Below are positions 12,290-22,330 of a stretch of DNA of 64,000 nt, piece after piece. How positions within the stretch are numbered: the stretch's first letter is position 1; the number at the start of each line of letters is the position of its first letter. The notes under the pieces are model-generated. The model saw nothing but the letters and a program-made list of their open reading frames with translations. It made no database searches and was not told the DNA's origin. A program made the translations under genes and the position numbers. Source of the DNA: Apium graveolens (Eukaryota; Streptophyta; Magnoliopsida; Apiales; Apiaceae); NCBI RefSeq assembly GCF_009905375.1, contig NC_133649.1, forward strand, positions 237,054,201 through 237,118,200, written 5' to 3'.

Positions 12290-12560
12290 ATGGTCAGATA
12301 CAATATGTTTTTGAACTACGAAACCTTCAACATGGAGCTGAGCTGTGCCGATTGGCAGCAGGAATGGACACGTCACTGCCATTCCTGATGAGATATGGGA
12401 CTCTGTTCCCCAGGAGGTACTTACCCACCTCCTGTTCTTCTATATGGATTACCATCGCCATCTGGAGCGATTGGAGGAGGAAAGGCTGGAAGCTCTCCAC
12501 CAGCAAGAGCGAATCATACGACTCGCTATTCAGTTTGTCGAGAGTAGGAAGAAGAAATGA
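12290..12560 (+). pseudogene. Small unidentified ORF of element 1 (one frameshift)
   Basis: The ATG at 12290 opens a frame (MVRYNMFLNYETFNMELSC...) that reads sensibly for about 30 codons and then shifts near 12375. It continues in the next frame as IPDEIWDSVPQEVLTHLLFF and ends in a charged helix with LERLEEERLEALHQQE and a basic tail, RKKK, at 12560. The combined product would be about 90 residues: an N-terminal part rich in aromatic residues and a C-terminal amphipathic, possibly coiled-coil, helix. I do not recognise a family. It follows a TATA box by about 80 bp and has no counterpart in element 2, whose spacer is shorter. The start at 12290 was chosen because it is the first ATG after the TATA box. 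Confidence 0.45.
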
Positions 12561-13116
12561 TTTATTTTCTTCTTCCTGTTTTCCTTCATCATCAGCCTTG
12601 CCCTGCTTCTTGAGCTAGGACAAAGGCTGTTGACGTTAGGTTTAGCAGCTTAGGGAAATCTTGTACAAGTTCTGATGTAATTTAAATTTCATGAATGTAT
12701 TCTCTTGATATATTAATGAAATTTGTTTTTGTTTCAAGATCTTGTCTCTGAGATATTTTGTAATGCATTGATAAATCCTGATACATATTCATATTCTAAT
12801 GACCATATAAATTATGTTTTAACTTAAGTTCTGATTTTATTTTATCAGTACTTGCTCATCTGATTTATTATGGTCATTTTAACTCGGATTTTTTTTCAGA
12901 ATATTGATGTTGCAGTGAAAAATAATTAAATAAGTGGGAACAATTTTAATTTTAACTGTTTCACCTTGATTAATGGAATAACTTGGTAAGTGGAACGGTT
13001 TTTCCTTGAAAAACTGCAAGTGGGTAAGTAATGATTACTGTTTTCTCGTGCCCATTAACTATTCGTTTTTACTGCATGTCTGACAGGTGTCCAACGGTTA
13101 CATTTTTTTTCAAAAG
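12561..13116 (+). other. Element 1 spacer upstream of ORF3
   Basis: AT-rich non-coding stretch with two AAGTTCTGAT words (near 12668 and 12830). The block near 13044-13062 contains CTCGTGCCCATTAACTA, a diverged repeat of the block near 12076-12092, as if a promoter module had been duplicated. No gene is seen. Confidence 0.5.
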
Positions 13117-13123
13117 TATAAGT
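13117..13123 (+). promoter_or_regulatory. Candidate internal TATA box for ORF3 of element 1
   Basis: TATAAGT lies about 155 bp upstream of the ORF3 ATG, followed by a pyrimidine-rich leader (TTTCTCTCTATTTGC and similar). Element 2 has TATAAATAAG at the same distance from its ORF3 ATG, also with a CT-rich leader. Conserved position suggests a separate promoter for ORF3. Confidence 0.55.
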
Positions 13124-13273
13124 AAGACATAGAGAGGATTTTTTTTATCTTTTATTTCCTTTCACACTTTTTCTCTCTATTTGCTTTTACTCTCTTTCTT
13201 CTTCTAATGTTGGTTTTTCATATAGACATTCTATCAAACACCTAACAGGCACTTACACATCTCGATTAATTTC

Positions 13274-16200
13274 ATGGCACCAAAGGATTTAATCATTGAT
13301 GGAGCTAAGTTTGTTCCAAACAACTATGCTGCAATTCTTGATAATGCTGAAGCTCCGTCTGAATTGCATTTTGTGCAAGACCTTCTTGCACACAGTGAAA
13401 TCGGGTATGCATTGACCCAACCTTCCGTCTTCTCAAGCCAACAAGTTCTGACACTTTGGAGGACTGGAAACATTGATAATGGTGGTCCAAATGGTACTCC
13501 TAGTATTGTTTTCGAAGTGAGTGATTCTTCATATGCAGTCACTCCTGGTACAACACGCAAAGCTCTACATCTCCCAGAAGGATGTACTTTTTCAATTCCA
13601 TAGGAATCGGCTCTTCAGGAGTTAATGGCCAGTTTGGAGTATGAACAAAGTTTGGCAAAGCTTGGGCAGTTGAAACGGGCTCATATCAGAAGGGAATTGA
13701 GCTTCTTCTTCGACTGCATCACTAAATCTTTTGGGAACAAGTGTTCGAATTTTGATGCCATCCCCATAATGAGTCAGCATACAGGGTATGCCATTATAAA
13801 CCAAACTCATTTTGATTTTGCAACGGCTATAATTGGTTTTATTGGGGAATAGGATGACAGAGGATAGGAATGTTGTCTATTTTGCTAGATTCTGTCAACT
13901 TATATATACTTTTTATACTGATGAACCTCAACTAACCAGTACCTCAACTCCACCTTTTAAAGTTGCAAAACGATACTTTAATGACCTGGTAAATGCTGAC
14001 ACTAAGAAATCAGTGGTTAGACCTTTACAGATTCCTCAGTCTGTGAAGCAGAACTTAGTAAATGCTGATCCTGATTCCTATAGATCTGTTTATCCTGATG
14101 TCCATCCAACAACAACTTCCCAAACACCACAACAACCATCAGCACCTACCACCCATACTACTCAACCTACACTAAGGCAATATCTTAGATCATATCTCTC
14201 AACTTCACAGACAGTTCAACCCTCATCCTCAGAACCTCTTGTGAAGCCTTCATCTTCCAAGCCTAAGAGGACAAAGACTGTTCCTCAAACACCTCAGAAG
14301 AGAAGGAAGATTGTTTTGAGAGATGAATCTGACAGTGAGGAACAGGTTTCTACATCAGAACCTGTTGTCAAAGAAACTGAGAAAGTGACTTCTCAGAAGG
14401 ATTCTAAAATTGGGGGATCTAGGCTTCTCAAGAGGCTTAGAAGAATGACTGTTCCTGACACTCCCAAGGAATCCATATCTACAAAGAGATACAAGAAACA
14501 GAGGGCAAAAAGGCCAGTTTCAGATGATGAAGAAGCAGCAGCTAAGGAAGGAGATCAAGAATCTCTGATCTCACAAGAAAAGGAATCTGCTCCAGTCCCT
14601 ACTTCTCCATCAACTCCATCTCAGGAAGTTGTTACTGAAAAGGCCCACACACCATCTGTGTCTCCTGTTCAAAAGTCTATATCTCCTGTTGTTCCAGGCA
14701 CAAGTGCTGAAATTGATATCCAGACTTTGGTTGTGCCTGAAGTACTTTACTTAGAAGCTCCTACAGCAACTAATCCATCAACAACACCTATTACTGATGC
14801 TGCTCAAAATCCAGAATTATCTACTACACCATCTCTGCATCTAGATGCTGATCAGAATATAGGTGAGCATCAGGATATGGCTGTTGATCACAACTTGGAA
14901 CCAGATCAACAATTAGAGGATGTTGAAGCCTCCATTACTACTCACGCTGTTGTTCTATGAGAAGATACTGATTCTGTAAGTTCTGATGCTGCAAATGCTG
15001 GAGATACTGGTGATGCTGCTCTACAAGCAGATACTGATGAAGCAGGTCCTTCAGGACATGCCTCTCAACTTCTTAAATCTGAACCTGTTAAGAAGTTTGT
15101 TACCAGAGAAGCACCAGTGCCTTGGAGTGAAACTCCTGCTGGTCAGGAGTGGACTAAGGAATGGAACTCAATTACTTGTGTTCCATCTGCAAAGAATCTG
15201 GCTGAGCAATTGACAAAAGCTGATGAGATGTTACATACTGATGATTTCAAAACCTAGCTTAGAGTCACTACATTGAGTACTAAACATCTTCAAGGTCTTC
15301 ATTCAACTACTCATGCAGAGCTACACAAGTTTCAGGAAGAATTCATCAAACAGGAACAAGTTCAAAAGATTGATAAGAAAAAGTTCTTCCAACCTACCTT
15401 TGACAGGATTGCTTATATTGAGAAGACTCAAGAGAAACAACAAGCTCAGATTGATGATATTCTGAAAAATCAAGCTTCTCAGCAATCTCAACTTAGTGAA
15501 ATCCAAGCCTCAGTGGAATTGCTTGTCTCTCTTCTACTACCTGCTGATGCCAAAAAGGGGGAGAAAGTAATTAAGTCCAAATGCAAGACTGCCAAGACAC
15601 TGAAAGGGAAGGATGATGAAAAGGATGATCAAGGAAACTCTGGAATGGGTAGAGGTCATAGTCAAGGTAGAGGTTTCTCATCAAGAAAAGCTGAAATCAC
15701 AAGTTACATGACAAGTTCTGATACTGGGAACAGAATTAGTTCTGCTACTAGTAAAAGGATAAGTTCTGATGAACTTTTAGATCTTGATGAAGAAATGTCA
15801 AGACAGTTATTTCTTCGGGAAAATCCAGGAATGGACTTGGAGAGTTTAATGGAAGAAGAAGCCAGACTTAAATCATAGAAACTCACATCTAAATCTGAAG
15901 CTTCTGGTAAAAAGACACTTCCAAAACTCAAAAGGATTGTGATAAAAGAAAGGACAAATACTGAAGCAACATTGGCTAAATCAGAACCGCAGATAGATCC
16001 AAGATCCAAGGGTAAAGAAAAGGTTGGTGAACCTATGAAGGTTTATGTGCCTCCTGAGAATGAAGAAATCACTGATGAAAAGGATGATCTTGCTCTGACT
16101 TCAAGAAAAGTTCTTAAAACAACCTCTGACATGGCTCAAGTTGTTCAGAGTCAAGAGACAGTAAGTTCTGATATTCCAAAGAAGCAAGTAACCTCTGACA

Positions 16201-17013
16201 TAGCTCAAGTTAACTTGATATCAGAAGATAGATCAAAGACACTCCTACCAGGATTCACTAAAGCAAAACAGACTCAACCTTTGAAGACTGCTGCAAGTGG
16301 TTTTGAAATAAGAGTAGTTACTGGAAAGGAAGCAAGAGATAAAACTGGATTGGGAAGTGCTGATGAAAGAAGAATACAGAACACTACCAATGATCCAACT
16401 TCCTTGAGTGAACCAGGTATTGGAGGAACTCCTGAGAGATTGAATCAACTGAAATCTGTACAAATGGTTTACCATACCTACTTGAAAGAACACATCTTGT
16501 TGTACTTCATGACAGATGGTAGGGTTTATCATATAAGGCAAAATGCCATTCCATTGAAGTATTTTGAAGAACTGGAGCATGTACTATTCTTACTTCAAGT
16601 GAATGACAGATTGACAGAAAGTGCTGGAAACTATTTGAAGGATCAGATTCAGAGACAGAAAAGGCTATATTCTGTTAAATCTGACAGCACATATGTTCCA
16701 AAGTACAGAGATCACAAGGGTGATATAGTTGAAATGAAACCCAACTACTGCTCAAATTATAACTACCTTTCTGGGTTACAGGGCTGTGGAATTCAATCTT
16801 GAGTCTGATAAAGCTTATTAGATCAGACTAGATCAGGATATAAGAAAAGCAAAGATTAATGATCTCAGGGCTGCAATCTTTCAAATTGGTGAAGATAATG
16901 CAGAGCTTAAAGATGCTAAAAGGAGGATGATTGATGAACTTAGATATGCTGAGAGATGTTTGTTGAAGAACTATCTCAGATCTACTCCTAACATCAAAGA
17001 GATTAGAAGATGA
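13274..17013 (+). pseudogene. Element 1 ORF3 (Sirevirus 3' gene, broken)
   Basis: The ATG at 13274 begins MAPKDLIIDGAKFVPNNYAA. Parts in order: a conserved N-terminal domain (to about 13930) containing ALHLPEGCTF, KLGQLKRAHIRRE, SFFFDCITKSF and FARFCQLIY; a long Pro/Ser/Thr- and Lys-rich region with basic clusters (14100-14960); a Gln/Lys-rich probable coiled coil (15270-15540) ending SLLLPADAKKGEKV; a Gly/Arg patch; and a C-terminal module with EIRVVTGKEARDKTGLGS and LRAAIFQIGEDNAEL. The frame ends with TGA at 17013. Breaks: TAG near 13601, frameshift near 13845, TGA near 14958, TAG near 15255, TAG near 15876 and a frameshift near 16790. I saw no signal peptide or hydrophobic segment long enough to cross a membrane, so envelope function is not supported. 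Its role is unknown. Confidence 0.75.
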
Positions 17014-17208
17014 AGCCAAGTCAAGATCTACAACTGATTAAATTCTGATATTTGTACAGACTAAAGCTGTTATCAGAAGTTAAATGTTGGTAAAGCTTTA
17101 AGGACTGTAAGTTATAGTTATCTAGTCTAATTCTCATGCATTTGTACTTAATGTTTTTGACATCATCAAATATCTGTTAAACTTGTATATTATTCTAATT
17201 TACAAGTT

Positions 17209-17216
17209 GGGGGAGA
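17209..17216 (+). other. Element 1 polypurine tract
   Basis: GGGGGAGA lies one base before the 3' LTR and is the plus-strand primer site. The context AAGTTGGGGGAGAT is nearly repeated in elements 2, 3 and 4. Confidence 0.9.
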
Positions 17217-17217
17217 T

Positions 17218-17811
17218 TGTTAGATATATTTGATAATGTCATGGCTAATATGATTTATGTTTAGTTTTTAGATCTTACTTAAACAGGATAAATCAGTACT
17301 TACTGGAAGTCAGGACTTAAGGATATGAGTACTTATATTATCAGGAGATAATCATCAGAAGATGGATATCAGAACTTAAGTGCTGAAGGACGTTCAGATA
17401 AGGACAGTAGCTGAGTAAAGGAAAGAAGATCGAGATAAACATAAGAAGAGATATGCATGAAGAAGGAATTCTATGAAGAATAGAATACTTGGAAGAAAAG
17501 ATATCTGATTGATATATTTTAGGAAGCAGAATTATATTCCATATCAATTAGCGATTATCTTGTAAGTGTGTAGTATATAAACACAGACATAGGGTTTACA
17601 CTATAAGTGTTATAATATTCGAGAAGATTATTCATTGTAACCCTAGCAGCTCTCGTAATATTTGTTCATCACTGAGAGGTAACAGTTCCATACTGTAATA
17701 GAGTTTATTGTTTCAATAAAGTTTGTTTTCTGTTACTTGAAATATTAAAAGTTCGATTTGATTGTATTTTTACACTGTATTCACCCCCTCTACAGTGTGT
17801 GTGACCTAACA
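17218..17811 (+). repeat. Element 1 3' LTR
   Basis: This is the partner of the 5' LTR, with the same ends and a TATA box, TATATAAAC, at 17574-17582. By eye the pair differ at about 15 substitutions and one single-base indel. The GAAAA target duplication follows at 17812-17816. Confidence 0.95.
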
Positions 17812-20316
17812 GAAAATATTTTAAATTCGGTTTTATGATTTTTAAATGATATTAAATCATTTAATAAATATTGAATAATTAAATAATAATAATTAAATAA
17901 TTAAACCTCAAATAGTTCTTATTTAATAGAATATTTGAAATAATATTCCTCAACTAATTTAATTTTAAGTAATTATATTAATCTTTAATATATATAAAAT
18001 AATTGGTTTTAAAATAAAATAAACGTTGGATAATACTTCTCCATTTTTAAATGAATACCTGAAATAATATTCGTTGCTCGGGTAATTATATAGAGTTGAG
18101 GGAATACGATCTGTAGAAATTATTTTTAAATAAAATTTGAGGTACTTTAATATTTAGCAAGAGGACATCGAGTCCCTTCGAATAAAATAACTACGGAGTT
18201 TTAATCATCCCAAAATATCTCCGGGATAATTCCGGGGTTTATACTTTATAAAAACTGACCGACTCTCGGTCTTACAACTTATACATCACACTCTACTGTA
18301 GCGTTAATATTCTTAAATAAAACACCTCCGGAATACTTCCGGGTTTTCGTCAAATTATACTGACTGATCCTCGGTCTAAAATATACTTCTCATATATACA
18401 ACGCTACTCTCTAGCAGTTATCGATTGAAATTTGGTAATATTCATATACCAAAATCATTATCATATCGTATGATATTATATAACATAATTCGTAAAACAT
18501 CATAAATATAGCATCATGTATATATCGACATTATTTGAAAACAAACACAACACAACAACTGCAAAAAGGTAGGGTTTAAAACTTGCCTGGAGTCCAAGAT
18601 ACGTTTTCCGACTTCCTCTCGTTCTGGGTTTTCTAATAAACAAATATCATAATCTTAATCAGTATTCCTAATCCCATCACCGACTTATATTTCTAATAAG
18701 TACAATACTTTATAATTTTCAATATCTGACCGACTCGAAATAAGTATCAATCCTTGGTCGAAAAGGACGGTCAAAGTAGTCTTCTAGAGTTGACTTTACC
18801 GAATGTTACTATTACGCGACTCACACTCTATCATTTTTAATAAATCATAAAGTTAATATTTTAATACGAAACCACCTCGAGGAGCTTCTTGAGTTCTTGT
18901 AATATTTATCATAAAAGTTTCATTTTTATAAAATGAATTTAATTAGGTGAAAAGTATTTTAAAAGTTCGGTCAACTACGGAGTTTTACTATTCAAACTTC
19001 TTTCACTATAATGTTGATACTCTCAAACCGTTAACTCAATTGATGCACCATTTTCGCGTGCACGATCTACACAAAATTTAGAACACAATATTTTTAAAAT
19101 GGTTTTCTAGTAACTGGGTTGAAATTCCCGAAGTGGCAGTTTCCTAACAGTGGGTTGCATTGGGTGTTTTTAATCCGCGCGACCTCGACTCCGATATTTT
19201 TATAAAATTGACAAATCAATATTTTTAACTTAAATTTTTATGGAAGTTAATAAACTCTATTTATTACTCCCTGTAAAAATTTCATGATTTTTAATTATTT
19301 TTAAGTCAATCATTTATATTTACAAAGTTCGTAATTTGTAACAGTTTTGTCGCGTAAATCCCTTTTACTAAAACGGTCATAACTTTTGATCCGTAAATCG
19401 GAATCAAGCGATTAAAGCGCCTAAACGATCCTTATAAAATTGTATATCATAATCAAGTGTTATTTATTAATAAACTACAGTTATACATTCGGGAACTTCT
19501 GCAGAAACTTTAGTTGAGTTTTATTCATTTTAACGAGGTTACGATTACGATTCGAGTTACGTTTACGTCTTAAATCATTATACCACCATCAACAATAATC
19601 AAATCATCATCTCAATAGTAAATCCTCTCAATAACATCATGTTCTTGAGGCAACAATCATCAACCTTAAAACTAATTAACTAAACATCAAGATAATATCA
19701 AATTAATCATCAAAACCATACTTATATCCAAGATCCTTACTTTTCTTGAAACTTAAAACTTAAACAAAGTTTGGATGAATGTTTATACCTTCCTTGAAGC
19801 TTTTTAATACTTAATAAAGTCCTAGATCCTTGATGAATCCTTGTTCTAGCTTTAGGAGCCTTAAAATTTCATGAAAAAACAAGAAAACAAGTTAGTGATT
19901 TTCAGAGTTACTATTCACCCTCAACTTTAAACATTTTTATAAAATTGAAATTTTCATGGATGGTCATGAAATTTGGTATGTGACTTACCCATGATATGAA
20001 AGAGGTTTGATTAAAATTTGGTGATTTTGGAATGAGTAGAACATGAGATATGAATTTTTCTTTCCACGGTGTTCTTGAAAATCAACATTGAGTTTTTGGA
20101 GAGAGAGAGAGAATTGCCTTGCTTGCTTCTTAGAAATGTGGTGGAAATAGGCTTCTTATGAATATAGAAAGTGTGTAGGACAAGATGCATCCTATTTTCA
20201 GAGGCTAGACTTAGCTAGGTGTCTCATTTGTCAAAGCTTGCATGACAAGCTCCTTGAACTAATGTTTATCTATTTATGAAGATCTTTTACCGATGTCAAA
20301 ATTTTGGGTTCTTACA
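17812..20316 (-). repeat. Element 6 LTR, proximal segment
   Basis: This is the first two thirds of the long gypsy LTR in its own minus-strand orientation, beginning TGTAAGAACCC at 20316. The sequence is very AT-rich. It contains words common in this LTR type, such as CGGTCATAACTTTTGATCCG near 19373 and a GA microsatellite near 20100. I see no gene in it. Confidence 0.7.
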
Positions 20317-20334
20317 GTCTTCCCCCTTAAAAGG
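20317..20334 (-). other. Element 6 polypurine tract
   Basis: On the minus strand, CCTTTTAAGGGGGAAGAC abuts the LTR start TGTAAGAACCC. This marks the LTR as the 3' LTR and the element as minus-strand. Confidence 0.8.
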
Positions 20335-20502
20335 ATTCCGTCCCGGAATCAGTTTAGAAATAGGCGGGGATACGCTTCTTACATGGCCACCTCGAGTTCT
20401 TGTGTTGACTTCACAGTATTTGATCTCTTCATAAAATTTCCACTCATACGTCAAATATATTTTCGGGTACTCATTCTTGTAGACCTATGACCTCTCTACA
20501 CG

Positions 20503-21700
20503 TTATTCGATATACGCTAAGTCTGGCTGTAAGTTTATTAGCTCGTTTTCAATAATATGTTTGGCGTTGACGGTTAAATTTCCTAACCTCGATTCATGGT
20601 ACTCGTCATAAACTTGCTGACCGTTCGACGATGGTGCTAATTTATAAGCCAACGTTCTTTGTCCTTTAAATATTTCAACTGGTCCAATAAACCTTGGGTT
20701 CAACATTTCTTTCCTTTTAGAATCTCATCACTCCCTCCTCAGGAGGCACTTCCAACAATACTTGGTCCGTTATTTCGTTATTGTTTATCCTGGGCTACTA
20801 CTAGCTGGGTTATGATAAGTTCTAGGAATTTCTTTGGTCTATTGACTCAACTATGGTCCAAGTAACCTCTGCTTACCAACTTCTTCCCAACCTAAGAGAG
20901 AACGATTCTTTCTTCCGTACAAAGCTTTGTAGCCATTCCAATTTCTGCATGATAACTCGTTATTTTCGGTAATTCGATTAACGTCAACTGGTCACTTCAT
21001 TTCCCTTAAAAATCGATAATATGGGCGATTAGCGCATCTTCTAGTGTTTGGAATCATCCTTCAACTTATTCGTTTCCCCCTCCATCACTCCTACCAGTGT
21101 TAGAGTTTCGTTCCTTAACGTTTTCCCATTTTGGGGCATCATCTCTGTCTATTATTTTATGTAAGAAGTTCTCGTCGTATTTCTATACGCTCGTCTCCTG
21201 TTACACGCTTAGCATCAGATTTTCTTCCTGTAGTAATGTAAGGCACATCATCGTTCTCTTGCCATCTTGAATGAAGCACCATTTCATACGCAATTGATTG
21301 ACATGTTTTAGGATAGTGGAACGTTCAGCTTCCATCATCGGTCATACTTCTTTAATCATTCCCCGTATAATATCTATAGTACTATGATACCTTATGGGTC
21401 GTACTTGTTATTCTTGCTAGCGCCTTAGACGTATTCACGTTTATTGGTACCTGCTACCAGTGGCCTTTATAGGGCGTGTACGATCTTTTTTGCCTTCTAT
21501 CAGCTCTGACAATGACATCCTTCATTCTTCCATGTTGTCCTTCGTAAGGGATATCGGCGACTATTTTTCGTATGCTCACGTGGTAAGTACATCTACACGA
21601 ATTTTTTATCAACGATAGGCGATTCCCCTAACCGTTCCAAATAAAAGGTAAGCCGCTAGATGTATATTCAATGGCCAGGATAGTCCTCTCATTCTACTTG
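20503..21700 (-). pseudogene. pol: Element 6 integrase, C-terminal half (decayed)
   Basis: Read on the minus strand. The end of Ty3/gypsy integrase is clear at 20706-20503: LNPRFIGPVEIF, LAYKLAP, YDEYHESRLG and LQPDLAYIE match the usual GPF/Y-type C-terminal domain. Just upstream (about 20940-20880) is KALYGRKNRSLLGWEE, the familiar ALYGR block. Upstream of that (about 21070-20950) is a decayed end of the catalytic core (RMIQTLEDALIAHIIDF in shifting frames). Many frameshifts and stops are present and the zinc-finger region is not readable. Its place directly inside the 3' LTR fits the gypsy order RT, RNase H, IN. The right limit is approximate. Confidence 0.7.
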
Positions 21701-22179
21701 TCGATTTGAGAACTATAAGCCGTGCCTCTATTCGTCCCTTCTCAAGAAATATCTTGGGTCCTTTGGTGGCGCGATATCACGGGGTCTCTCTATCACCAAT
21801 TATCTCTTCCGCGTTTATAACAATTTTATAGAACGGAGATCTATCATTTGCATAATAAAATAAGCGATCTTATTTAACCTATTACTAAAAATCCTAAAAT
21901 AGCACGACGACCTACTTGGTTCTTGATAATCCTCCTCCAGAATTTATTATAATAAACTCTTACTCCCATTTGGGTCATTTACAGGCCGCAATCGCCAAAA
22001 TTTTAATCCTCGTCATTCCATTTTCATTTTCAACCATGTCAATCACATATATTTTCATATTTGGTCATGACTAATATCCTTTTACATTTATAGGCATCTT
22101 TAAGTCTTCTTGTTAAGTAATAAAGGGTTCTCTTCTTGCGATCCTTCTCATCAGTTGTTCTGAGAGTTGTTATCCTCTA

Positions 22180-22330
22180 TATATCTTTTTCAACTTAAAG
22201 TGTCGGCCACCACATTGGCCTTTCCTTGATGATAATAGGTTTTTCAATCATATTCCTTGATCAATTTGACCATAGCCTCTATCTCGTGTTCAGTGTAAGA
22301 GAGAACAAAATCCAAAATTTCCTCATAAGT
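22180..22330 (-). pseudogene. pol: Element 6 RNase H remnant
   Basis: On the minus strand at about 22223-22201 the codons read KANVVAD, the conserved end of the Ty3/gypsy RNase H domain (usual form KANVVADALSR). Flanking sequence in other frames resembles the preceding RNase H strand. It lies upstream of the integrase remnant, as expected. The rest is too decayed to follow. Confidence 0.55.

Larger units (their letters stand above)
4509..17811 (+). mobile_element. Element 1: complete Sirevirus-like Ty1/copia retrotransposon
   Basis: A complete insertion of 13,303 bp. It has near-identical LTRs (595 and 594 bp), TGTTAG...CTAACA ends, and a perfect 5-bp target duplication GAAAA at 4504-4508 and 17812-17816. 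An initiator-Met primer site follows the 5' LTR and a purine tract precedes the 3' LTR. Internal order is gag, PR, IN, RT, RNase H, a spacer with a small ORF, then a long ORF3. The copia domain order, a long gag with a CCHC knuckle and an extra 3' gene place it with Sireviruses. By eye the two LTRs differ at about 15 positions plus one indel (about 2.5 percent), so it is young. All its genes nevertheless carry stops or frameshifts, so it is non-autonomous. It sits inside the LTR of element 6. Confidence 0.95.
3229..20316 (-). mobile_element. Element 6: 3' LTR of a Ty3/gypsy element, split by element 1
   Basis: On the minus strand this LTR runs from TGTAAGAACCC (20316) to GGGGGCGTTACA (3229), so it has TG...CA ends. 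It is interrupted by element 1 at 4509-17811. Without that insertion and its duplicated GAAAA it is about 3780 bp. The 3' LTR identity follows from the adjoining purine tract at 20317-20334 and from the decayed gypsy integrase just beyond it. Long LTRs and this terminus recall the Tekay/Del group of chromoviruses, but no chromodomain was seen. The LTR also carries a CACTA transposon end near 3469. The other LTR is not in the window; the element body continues to at least 24646 and, past element 7, probably to 36871. Confidence 0.75.

Noticed and set aside
12181..12618. Frame of 145 codons overlapping the small ORF of element 1
   Set aside because: Its start lies upstream of the TATA box, and its reading differs from the charged-helix reading in the overlapping frame, which has the more protein-like composition.
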